A stretch of 12,361 nt of DNA, from the NCBI GenBank assembly GCA_030625695.1, contig DAOUQK010000066.1:1-12361 (forward strand), read 5' to 3'. The first letter of the stretch is position 1; every line of letters starts with the position of its first letter. The notes under the pieces were generated by a model, which was not told the origin of the DNA, ran no database searches, and saw only the letters and a program-made list of their open reading frames with translations. Origin of the DNA: Paracoccaceae bacterium (GTDB lineage Bacteria; Pseudomonadota; Alphaproteobacteria; Rhodobacterales; Rhodobacteraceae). A program made the position numbers and the translations under genes. This document shows positions 7,001 through 12,361 of this stretch, one piece after another.

Positions 7001-7348
7001 GTATCTGCGCATTACATCCCGCAAATCTTCGGGATCCAATTGCCCCGATAACGCAGTGGACCCCACAAGATCACAGAACATAATTGTTAATTGTCGGCGT
7101 TCGGTGGCCGGGGTGTGGGTTTGTTCTTTGATTGCTGTGTTTTCATGTGCAGGGGCGACAACTTGGGTTTCCGCCTCAGTGATTGCCCGCAACAGTCGTT
7201 TGCGCGGCCCCATTGGCAGGCCAAGTTCCTTCAGATCATCGTCGGTCAGATCGTGAACTTCATGCTGCGTGATCTCGTTCTCAACAAATACATCACCGTA
7301 TTTACCAAGCCCAAGCTCCTCCAGCCACTGACGGATACTGTTTGCCAT
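4022..7348 (-). CDS. Class III adenylate/guanylate cyclase with SAM, AAA ATPase and TPR-like regions
   Basis: A 1108-residue cytoplasmic signalling protein without membrane segments. Residues 3-60 form a SAM domain (WLEELGLGKYGDVF, LKELGLPMGPRKRLL). Residues 85-260 are a class III cyclase domain: metal-binding D93 (MFCDLVGST) and D137 (YLGDGV), K133 where substrate-purine contacts are usual, and N211/R215 in TPNLAARL, the transition-state pair. The catalytic set looks intact, so it probably makes cAMP; cGMP cannot be excluded. Next comes a STAND/AAA-type ATPase with Walker A GEAGIGKS (311-318) and Walker B VLFVVED (436-442), then FKHALVQ and a helical TPR-like tail to the end. The ATG at 7346-7348 has AGGAG nine bases upstream; two TTG codons just before it are less likely starts. 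The methyltransferase gene lies 97 bases upstream on the same strand. Such proteins are thought to sense partners through the TPR region; the signal here is unknown. Confidence 0.93.
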   Translation of the reverse strand: MANSIRQWLEELGLGKYGDVFVENEITQHEVHDLTDDDLKELGLPMGPRKRLLRAITEAETQVVAPAHENTAIKEQTHTPATERRQLTIMFCDLVGSTALSGQLDPEDLRDVMRRYQDAVAGAVTRYGGHIAKYLGDGVLTYFGWPQAYEDQAERAVRAGLDAITEVEKLTIHNNATLEARVGIATGIVVVGDLVGKSGREAKAVTGQTPNLAARLQGLAEPGDVVVSENTHRVIGSVFEWESLGAHDLKGFSEPVPAWRVTSSNTVENRFETRLGVTPASFVGREHELGLLLERWELAKEGESQVVELSGEAGIGKSRIVRALLDSIAESDHFSLRYHCSPHHTNSAYFPIIRRIEQAAKFISTDTVDTRLDKLENLLRVSGQDIRADAPWFAVLLSLPGDKRYGKLDLTPQRRREGITKVLLNQVLALARIRPVLFVVEDAHWIDPTTREFLEQLAHHVTDAPVLILVTDRLQKSQSGVVQSYVTSITLNRLSRAQGKKIIHASGGAAFSDEIINQIVARADGVPLYVEELTRSVAETVGEAGTADIPETLHDSLMARLDRLGEVKEIAQISAVIGRDFGHDLLSAVADRPDNELADALDLMARSELVSRRGVPPDTIYTFKHALVQGVAYQSLLKRQRQILHQCVAETLESQFVDLVQSQPELMAHHYTEAGLAEKSVPYWYRAGQQAIERSANQEAIVHLTTGLAILTEQPPSVEKNVQELDFCLALGPALMSTKGLAAVEAEEMYLRAKELCQSVGEAALSFQAAWGLWLVYQQRGQIDSAQTATNEVLSLAERQKDNVDYVLQAHHAAWTTQLFVGNNSACRNHLIEGDALYDIEKHRNHAFTYGGHDPGVCAKTTASEALYLLGYPEQAIKNAEDGVSLAKKISHPFSLAMAHYFVAQVHQYRLEADIVSIQAQAAITMCEQNGFESFQAQATVLLGWATATGGESDLGIAQIREGLTAWQSTGTGMRRPYFLALLADALYRANKISDGLEVIVEAEALIRQTGETRWQAETVRLKGALMEQDGAAIKEIEATYQRALEIAREQEARSLQLRATTSLGRFWHKLGKESEARQLLSPLYGWFTEGFGTPDLIEAKGLMNELQ

Positions 7349-7445
7349 CAACAATCGCTCCTACTCGGAGGATACTATCAAAGCCTTTATAATCCGCAAG
7401 TATTCGGGATGTTTCAACATTGTCGGCAGGCTATTGAGTTGAAAA

Positions 7446-8066
7446 CTACAGCCTCACTAGCCGAAAGTATGAAAAATTCTGTTCTTTGTTTCCCGGGGTC
7501 ATATGGACTTCACTAACCTCCTCAACAATTTTGAATTCATCCCCAAGCACTTTAAGCAGTTTGGGCGCGTTATATTGCACAATATCCAGACCGCTGCATT
7601 TCTCCGGCCCTCCGATGGAAAATGTAGCAAGAATAATGTGGCCGCTGGTGGGCACAGCGCGTTTCATCACTTCGACGTATTTCGCGCGATCAGATTGTTG
7701 GGTGAGAAAATGAAAAACCGCCCGGTCGTGCCACAATGCAAAGGAATGCGGAGGATCGAACGCGGTAATATCGGCTTCATGCCACTCTATTTTTTGTGCG
7801 GCCTCCCCCAGTCTTCGCCTTGCATGCTCAATCGCACCCGAAGATATATCGAGAACGGCCAGATTTTCGTATCCGTGCCCCTGCAAGCGGTCCACGAGCA
7901 CCGATGCGCCGCCCCCGACATCAACGATATGATCAGCTTTTGCGATGCCCGTATCCTGTATAAGCCGCAGGGATTGTGACGGCTCGGCCTGAAACCAGCT
8001 TACCTCCAAAGGGGATTTCCCCTCATAAACCTGTTCCCAGTGTTTCTTTCTGTCGAATGATTCCAT
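7446..8066 (-). CDS. Class I SAM-dependent methyltransferase
   Basis: The 206-residue protein begins with KKHWEQVYEGKSPLEVSWFQ (7-26), the signature of a widespread small methyltransferase family. Motif I, VDVGGGAS (48-54 region), binds S-adenosylmethionine; D73 in AVLDIS is the usual acidic residue for the ribose; ADIT (98-101) and HDRAVFHFL (113-121) are motifs II-III, and a Gly-His-rich strand GHIILATF follows. Some relatives are annotated as thiopurine or tellurite-type methyltransferases, but the acceptor substrate cannot be told from sequence. No membrane segment or signal peptide is seen, so it is cytoplasmic. The ribosome site is weak (GGAAAA about 12 bases before the ATG at 8064-8066). 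It precedes the cyclase gene on the same strand with a 97-base gap, so co-transcription is possible. On the other side lies a recombinase relic. Confidence 0.9.
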   Translation of the reverse strand: MESFDRKKHWEQVYEGKSPLEVSWFQAEPSQSLRLIQDTGIAKADHIVDVGGGASVLVDRLQGHGYENLAVLDISSGAIEHARRRLGEAAQKIEWHEADITAFDPPHSFALWHDRAVFHFLTQQSDRAKYVEVMKRAVPTSGHIILATFSIGGPEKCSGLDIVQYNAPKLLKVLGDEFKIVEEVSEVHMTPGNKEQNFSYFRLVRL

Positions 8067-8179
8067 GATGCCGTATTTTCCAACGGGGATGATGTTATTG
8101 CAAGGGTGCTTGGTGGCGTTCTAAAAAACCATCCCTTCCTGTAACTCAGGCGCAGCGGATTGTTTTCCTGATGGGCGTT

Positions 8180-8344
8180 TCACGCGAATGTCCGCCCCAG
8201 GGCTTTCACCAACGTGCTGTCGACATTTAGGCGCTGGGCAGGAACCCCGGCGGGCATCACAACCTGCTTCCTGCCGCCGTATTTACGAATTGAGAACGGT
8301 ACATGCACAGAAATGGTCTCCACGCTCATTTGCCGCCGGGTCAT
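8180..8344 (-). pseudogene. truncated small gene normally following large serine recombinases
   Basis: The ATG at 8342-8344 overlaps the recombinase stop as ATGA and opens 54 codons ending in TGA at 8180-8182. The product starts MTRRQMSVETISVHVPFSIR, continues KYGGRKQVVMPAG, and ends DSTLVKALGRTFA. I recognise this arrangement from the small protein coded directly behind recombinases in many alphaproteobacterial elements, where KALARAFRW leads into a further helix-turn-helix-like region. Here the stop falls exactly at that point and the C-terminal half is gone; the sequence past the stop shows no resemblance. The function of the full protein is not established, and the attribution rests on memory of the family pattern. 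Confidence 0.6.
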
Positions 8345-8700
8345 GCCGCTTGCCCAACATCACTGGCCATTTCATCCACGAGGCCGCTGAGCCCATCGAT
8401 ACGCAAGCGCACATCGTTTCCACCAAGACCGATATCCACTCGTTCCACCAGCAACTGAATAATGCGGGCCTGCTCGGCGGGGAACAATTCATCCCAGATC
8501 GGATCAAGCTGGGTCATCGCCTCGCGGACATCATTCTCATTGATCCCGGAATCCGATACCTTCGCCACTTTCCACGTTCCGACGATAATTTCCGGTTGAC
8601 GAAACATCGCGCGCAGCTGGTCGATCACCGTCGTCTCGATTACCGCGGCGGGTATACCAAGATTCCCAACGCCATCGGGATTTTCATGATAATTCAACAA
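8341..8700 (-). pseudogene. C-terminal fragment of a large serine recombinase
   Basis: From about 8658 down to the stop, the frame gives IPAAVIETTVIDQLRAMF, then QPEIIVGTWK, and ELFPAEQARIIQLLVERVDI near the end. These are the conserved C-terminal segments of large serine recombinases of phages and integrative elements, found after the zinc-ribbon domain. The catalytic N-terminal resolvase domain (about 150 residues with the active serine) and the central recombinase domain are missing. Upstream, after about 14 unrelated codons, the frame closes within 30 bases. No other recombinase piece is seen in the window. It cannot be active and marks a past integration or deletion event. Only the part below 8658 is confidently homologous. 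Confidence 0.8.
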
Positions 8701-8804
8701 AATCCACTCTAATGATATCCATTATGCGCCACGCCCGGAGTTTTTAGTGCCATCGCGGTTTGATTGATGATATTGGGCGGATACCGCACCTTGACAGAAA
8801 TCTG

Positions 8805-8987
8805 ATGCCACCCTTGACACCAACGATATCCGCAACAGTTCTTGGCGGTTTGCTGTCTGACGTTCAGCGCGCCCTCGACGTTGCACGTCTCGACATCTCA
8901 AAGGAGTCGCTCTCGGTCAAACTTAAGCGGGTCGGTTGGGATGATAATTTTCTTTTCCACCTTCTCAAACAGTTAGATGGAGAATAG
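8805..8987 (+). CDS. short ORF overlapping the AraC-type fragment, function unknown
   Basis: Sixty codons from an ATG at 8805 (or 75 from a TTG at 8760) end in TAG at 8985-8987. The product is helix-prone (VLGGLLSDVQRALDVARLDI, LFHLLKQLDGE) and I recognise no family. Its last 11 bases overlap the first ATG of the AraC-type frame in a different register. It may be the frameshifted remains of the missing front part of that regulator, or a separate small ORF; neither can be shown here. There is no strong ribosome site. Confidence 0.3.
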   Translation: MPPLTPTISATVLGGLLSDVQRALDVARLDISKESLSVKLKRVGWDDNFLFHLLKQLDGE

Positions 8988-9261
8988 GCCATTTGCGATT
9001 GCCCTGAGCAACAGGACGTTACAACGAGACTTGGATCACTTGGGTTTGTCCTTTAGAGAACTGACAAAAAAAATAAGAATGGATCGCGCCAATGAATTGC
9101 TATGTGAAACCAATACACCGATTACGGATATCGCTACCGAGTTGGGTTATTCATCCCATTCTCATTTCACGCGCGCTTATCGCAGAGATCATGAAACACC
9201 CCCGGTTCAGTTCAGAAATTTGTGGCTCAAAGGGAATAGCCACGCCGCGTTTACCCGATGA
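8977..9261 (+). pseudogene. AraC-family regulator, truncated to the DNA-binding C-terminus
   Basis: The 94 residues match the AraC/XylS DNA-binding domain from the middle of its first helix-turn-helix: ALSNRTLQRDLDHLGLSFRE (9-28), RMDRANELL (34-42) and the second HTH ITDIATELGYSSHSHFTRAY (48-67) with the closing PPVQFRNL. A complete domain needs another helix in front, and a full regulator needs a 150-200 residue effector domain; both are absent. The ATG at 8977 lies inside the end of the preceding ORF, with AGATGG rather than a real ribosome site before it. I read it as the remains of a gene cut by deletion or frameshift next to the recombinase scar. A stand-alone HTH protein is less likely because the first HTH is incomplete. 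Confidence 0.65.
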
Positions 9262-9469
9262 ATTCTTGCAACAAAACAGTTTGGCGGGTTTCTCGGTTGC
9301 CTAGTGCGTTGGAAGCCGCTTTTATCAGACGGAAACCGGATTGAGCGCGAGAAAATGAGGTGCGCCGCCTGACTTGAAGTGCCCTGGATATAGCGGGACC
9401 TGGGTGCGACAATTCTACAACTGTGTCTCCGCGGTTAATTCACGAAGATAATGAAAAGGAAGCCAAACC

Positions 9470-9736
9470 ATGAGTGGGTTAGATATTTTTGCCTGGATTG
9501 TTTTGATCGTAATGATCGCATCAGTTCTGATCGGATTCATCGTTCTGGCAAAACTGCCGGGCAAAATTGCCCACGATCGGGGGCATCCTCAGGCCGAGGC
9601 GATCAATGTCGCCGGTTGGCTGGGCGCACTTGCGATGGGTGTATTCTGGCCGCTGGCCATGGTCTGGGCCTTTACCCGATCGTCGCTGTCGACAGATGCG
9701 CCCACCGGGGCAACCGGTAAGGAGGTCGCCAAATGA
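9470..9736 (+). CDS. DUF3302 (YiaW-like) inner-membrane protein
   Basis: An 88-residue protein with two predicted membrane helices (about 6-28 and 47-69). Between them lies the family signature KIAHDRGHPQAEAINVAGW (32-50), followed by FWPLAMVWAF; the E. coli YiaW protein has the same IAKKRNHPHADAI...AGW and IWPFLWIWA arrangement. The function of DUF3302 proteins is not known, but they are regularly coded directly before an HlyD-type membrane fusion protein, as here and in E. coli yiaW-yiaV. AAGGAA lies eight bases before the ATG. The stop overlaps the next start as ATGA, so translation of the two is probably coupled. The 208 bases upstream, after the AraC fragment, should hold the operon promoter; I could not identify it with confidence. 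Confidence 0.88.
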   Translation: MSGLDIFAWIVLIVMIASVLIGFIVLAKLPGKIAHDRGHPQAEAINVAGWLGALAMGVFWPLAMVWAFTRSSLSTDAPTGATGKEVAK

Positions 9737-10860
9737 TTCTCTTTTTAACCCTTATTTACGTCGCATTTCTGTTTGTACTGATCAAACTCAAGGTGCTGCC
9801 GAATACCTCGATGACCTGGCTGTCCACAATTGTCTGGGTCGTCGTTCTGTTCTTATTCCTGTTCATCCCGATGCAATGGGGGGCCCCCGCAGGGTCGGCA
9901 CGGATATTGACCCGCGCGGTTCAGATCGTGCCGAATGTCGCCGGGCAGGTGGTTGAAATCACTGCACGCCAGAACGTCCCACTGAAAGAAGGTGACCTTC
10001 TTTTCAGGATAGACCCGAAGCCCTTTGAAATCGCGGTGGAACTGGCCGAGGCATCATTGGTGCGAACAATAGCCCAGGCCCTGCAGGACAAGGATGCACT
10101 GGCCAACGCTGAGGCACAGATGAAGCAGGCCGAAGCGGTTCGGGATCTGGCGCAGGCCAGGTTTAATGATGACGCGCAACTGGTGCAAAGCGGCGCGATT
10201 TCCGAGAACCGCTTGCAACGGCGCGAGACCGACCTTGATAAAGCCAAAGCTGGGGTCGACCAGGCACAGGCAGCTGTGTCGCGGGCGAAAACCGAATTGG
10301 GCGCAGTGACCGAAGGTGGTCTTATTGCCAAGGTCGCCGAGGCACAGGCCCGGCTGGAGCAGGCCGAATGGAACATGGAACAGACCAACGTCCGCGCCCC
10401 GGGGGACGGTTTTGTCACCAATCTGGCGCTGGCAAAGGGGCAAAGGGTCGTCGCCTTCCCACTTGCGCCATCAATGCTGTTCGTTGACACATCCGAAAAG
10501 CTTTTGGTCGCAGAAATCCACCAGATTTACCTGCGGCACGTGAAACCGGGCCAACTGGTCGAGATTGCAATGAAAACACACCCCGGCGAACTGCTGACGG
10601 GCACAGTGGACACGGTCATCAACCTGACGGCACGGGGTCAGGCGATGGTGGCGGGCACCATAGCCCCCACCGGTACGATCCAGCCAGAGCCGTTCTTTGT
10701 GCGTATCAAGCTGGACGATACGGTTGATACCGACCTGCTGTTGCCCGGTGCGGTGGGCAGCGTGGCGATCTATACAGAAAATGTGGCCGCAACCCATGTC
10801 ATCCGCAAGGTGATGCTCCGCATGGAAAGCATTCTGAACTATCTGAACCCGGCATTGTAA
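9733..10860 (+). CDS. HlyD/EmrA-type membrane fusion protein (YiaV/YibH-like)
   Basis: The 375-residue protein has two hydrophobic N-terminal segments (about 2-22 and 28-47), so it is anchored in the inner membrane and projects into the periplasm. The first half of the lipoyl/barrel-sandwich domain is IVPNVAGQVVEI (65-76) with LKEGDLLFRIDPKPFE (84-99). A long Ala/Gln/Glu-rich coiled-coil hairpin follows (about 100-215). The second lipoyl half is VRAPGDGFVTNLALAKGQRV (220-239), and a beta-barrel region leads to the end. Such adaptors link an inner-membrane transporter to an outer-membrane channel. No ABC, MFS or RND pump and no TolC homologue is visible here. The gene overlaps the DUF3302 gene by four bases, and 69 bases separate it from the next gene. 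Confidence 0.92.
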   Translation: MILFLTLIYVAFLFVLIKLKVLPNTSMTWLSTIVWVVVLFLFLFIPMQWGAPAGSARILTRAVQIVPNVAGQVVEITARQNVPLKEGDLLFRIDPKPFEIAVELAEASLVRTIAQALQDKDALANAEAQMKQAEAVRDLAQARFNDDAQLVQSGAISENRLQRRETDLDKAKAGVDQAQAAVSRAKTELGAVTEGGLIAKVAEAQARLEQAEWNMEQTNVRAPGDGFVTNLALAKGQRVVAFPLAPSMLFVDTSEKLLVAEIHQIYLRHVKPGQLVEIAMKTHPGELLTGTVDTVINLTARGQAMVAGTIAPTGTIQPEPFFVRIKLDDTVDTDLLLPGAVGSVAIYTENVAATHVIRKVMLRMESILNYLNPAL

Positions 10861-10929
10861 ATATCGGGCCAACCTGATTAAACCCGGGCGGCTGGTGGAA
10901 AAGTTACTGAACAATAAGAGAGAGAAAAA

Positions 10930-11172
10930 ATGGCAGATATGAAAACCCTGATGGCTGAGCTTCAGCAAAAGCGGGACGAAATAAAGTTGCAACTGCATCT
11001 TGGGTCAATGGAGGCGGAAGAAGAATGGGATACGCTGGTTTCGACCTGGGACACGTTCCTTTCCGCTTCACAATTCGATCAAACCGCCGAAGAAGTTGGC
11101 GATGCGGCACGCGAATTGGGACTGAGAATGAAGACGGCCTATGACAAGGCTAAAAAAGGGCGGGATGACTGA
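10930..11172 (+). CDS. small charged helical protein of unknown function
   Basis: Eighty residues, very rich in Glu, Lys, Asp and Ala, with heptad-like spacing in MKTLMAELQQKRDEIKLQLH (4-23) and a second helix around AEEVGDAARELGLRMKTAYD (53-72). There is no signal peptide or membrane segment. It is probably a cytoplasmic helical hairpin or coiled coil. I do not recognise a family. GAGAGAGAAAAA precedes the ATG, and its stop lies inside the start of the AI-2E transporter gene (eight-base overlap), which supports both its reality and its expression with that gene. It could act as a regulator or peripheral partner of the membrane proteins in the operon, but this is inference from position only. 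Confidence 0.75.
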   Translation: MADMKTLMAELQQKRDEIKLQLHLGSMEAEEEWDTLVSTWDTFLSASQFDQTAEEVGDAARELGLRMKTAYDKAKKGRDD

Positions 11173-12343
11173 CAAAGCCAAAACATCTGCGTCGCCAGTC
11201 CGGTGTCAGCAGGCACAGGTGTCAAGACGCTATGGCTCGATCGCGTTCTGGCACCATTTGCTTGTTGTTTTGCTGGTTCTGCTTTTGGGGCTCTATTTCG
11301 GGTCTGGTCTCCTTATCCCGCTGGCCGTGGCGCTGCTGAATTTCGTCTTATTGACCGCCATCATCGACTGGATTGCCCATTTGCGCCCCGGCGGCCACCA
11401 AATACCGCGATGGCTGGCGCAAGTGTTCGGGCTGGCGCTGGTCTTGCTTGGCCTTGGTGTAATTGTGGCAATTCTGGCCAACCAGGCGGGCGATGTGACG
11501 GCGGCTATTCCGCGATACCAAGAGCGGTTCGGGCAAATCATTTCGCTGGTAGTCCAATTCGCCGGTGACGATGTAACTTCTCGTGTAACTGCCGAAATGG
11601 CAAAAATGGATTTGTCCGGGGTGGCCGCAACAGTTGTGGGAAGCGCCGGATCATTCCTGTCAGGTTTTGTTCTGGTGCTGCTGTACCTTCCGTTCATGAT
11701 GCTCGAGCGGAGCCCGATGCGAAAGAAAATTTCCCTGATGGCAGCAACACCTGATGCGGCATCAGAATTCAGCCGGGTTTTGGCGTCGATCTCGATCGGC
11801 CTGCAACGCTATGTTGGCATCAAGACCGTCATCAGTCTGTTGACCGGAGCGCTCAGCTACGCGGTGATGAAGCCTGTCGGGCTGGATTTTGCTGAAACTT
11901 GGGCTGTTCTCGTATTCACACTGAATTTCATTCCAACCATCGGCTCTGTTCTGGCCGTGATAATCCCTGTCATTGTGGCGCTTGTGCAGTTCGAAACACT
12001 GCCCCCGATCCTGATCATCGTGTTTGGATGTGGGGCGATTCAGTTTGTAGTCGGCAATATCCTGGAACCATCGCTGACCGGAAAATCCCTGAACCTGTCG
12101 CCTTTTCTGGTGATCCTGTCCCTGACCTTCTGGACCACGATATGGGGTATCCCCGGCGCGCTACTGAGCGTGCCGATCACCGTTTGCGTGATGATCATTT
12201 TTGCCAATTTGCCCGCGACGAGACCGCTGGCAATCCTGATGTCAGGCGATGGAAAGCTGGCAACAGGGGAGGAGGCACCGCCTGAGGTGCCGGGAAAGCC
12301 ACAGAGCCCCGATGGGCTGCACCTAAAAGAGGAAACGGGATAA
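11165..12343 (+). CDS. AI-2E family transporter (PerM/TqsA-type membrane protein)
   Basis: The 392-residue protein has the layout of this family: two or three N-terminal membrane helices (about 22-75), a helix near 85-105, a central soluble part, then a cluster of helices from about 165 to the end. Conserved stretches include VFTLNFIPTIGSVLAVIIP, GNILEPSLTGKSLNLSP and LTFWTTIWGIPGALLSVPIT. Characterised members include E. coli TqsA (autoinducer-2 export) and cation/proton antiporters in other bacteria, so the substrate is open. The frame extends to 11141, but the ATG at 11165, preceded by AAGGGCGGG, is preferred. It overlaps the 80-residue gene before it by eight bases and its TAA shares one base with the next ATG. 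The soluble C-terminal tail (about 355-392) is rich in Pro, Glu and Gly. Confidence 0.9.
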   Translation: MTDKAKTSASPVRCQQAQVSRRYGSIAFWHHLLVVLLVLLLGLYFGSGLLIPLAVALLNFVLLTAIIDWIAHLRPGGHQIPRWLAQVFGLALVLLGLGVIVAILANQAGDVTAAIPRYQERFGQIISLVVQFAGDDVTSRVTAEMAKMDLSGVAATVVGSAGSFLSGFVLVLLYLPFMMLERSPMRKKISLMAATPDAASEFSRVLASISIGLQRYVGIKTVISLLTGALSYAVMKPVGLDFAETWAVLVFTLNFIPTIGSVLAVIIPVIVALVQFETLPPILIIVFGCGAIQFVVGNILEPSLTGKSLNLSPFLVILSLTFWTTIWGIPGALLSVPITVCVMIIFANLPATRPLAILMSGDGKLATGEEAPPEVPGKPQSPDGLHLKEETG

Positions 12344-12361
12344 TGGCAACCAAGGCAGAAC
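12343..12361 (+). CDS. start of a further operon gene (3' partial)
   Basis: The sequence TAATG joins the transporter stop to an ATG at 12343-12345, with GAGGAAA about eight bases upstream as ribosome site. Only MATKAE can be read before the window ends. The overlap and the ribosome site make a co-translated fifth gene likely; nothing can be said about its product. Confidence 0.5.

Noticed and set aside
8100..8170. T-rich stretch past the small recombinase companion as terminator
   Set aside because: On the minus strand the TTTTTT is about nine bases away from a four-pair stem, too weak to call.
9921..10490. 189-codon minus-strand frame inside the HlyD gene
   Set aside because: Ala/Ser/Cys-rich antisense shadow of the coiled-coil codons; the HlyD reading is unmistakable.
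1..12361. CRISPR array, tRNA, rRNA or riboswitch
   Set aside because: I found no regularly spaced repeats, no tRNA-like cloverleaf with a CCA end and no rRNA sequence; no known riboswitch core was recognised by eye.

Overview
The window looks like an accessory stretch of a proteobacterial chromosome, most likely an alphaproteobacterium. This is inferred from protein styles (GFA-family enzyme, GcvA-like LysR regulator, SAM/cyclase/AAA/TPR protein, Rhodobacterales-like recombinase relic) and a moderate GC content; no rRNA, tRNA or other taxonomic marker is present. Coding is dense, but at least four broken genes are interspersed, so the segment has been reshuffled by insertions and deletions.

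Left part (1-2295). The window opens inside the last 40 codons of a LuxR-type regulator (+). A minus-strand block follows. Read in its own direction it runs: exported protein of unknown function (2295-1723), 55-codon truncated GFA-family gene (1665-1498), group I truncated haemoglobin (1318-950), and intact GFA-family zinc enzyme (715-209). Two hairpin-rich intergenic stretches lie within it. A GcvA-like LysR regulator (2540-3475, +) is divergent from the block and may control it.

Middle (3476-8179). A third, badly decayed GFA copy with two in-frame stops lies just after the LysR gene, followed by about 390 bases in which I see no gene. A 1108-residue signalling protein follows on the minus strand (SAM domain, class III nucleotide cyclase, AAA ATPase, long TPR-like tail). 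Upstream of it, on the same strand, is a class I SAM-dependent methyltransferase.

Mobile-element scar (8180-9261). The C-terminal part of a large serine recombinase and the truncated small gene normally found behind it remain on the minus strand. A truncated AraC-type DNA-binding domain follows on the plus strand, preceded by a short overlapping ORF.

Right part (9470-end). A tight plus-strand operon encodes a DUF3302 (YiaW-like) membrane protein, an HlyD/EmrA-type membrane fusion protein, an 80-residue charged helical protein, an AI-2E/PerM-type membrane protein, and the first codons of another gene running off the edge. Overlapping starts and stops show these genes are meant to be expressed together as an envelope or transport unit. 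No pump ATPase or MFS partner is visible.
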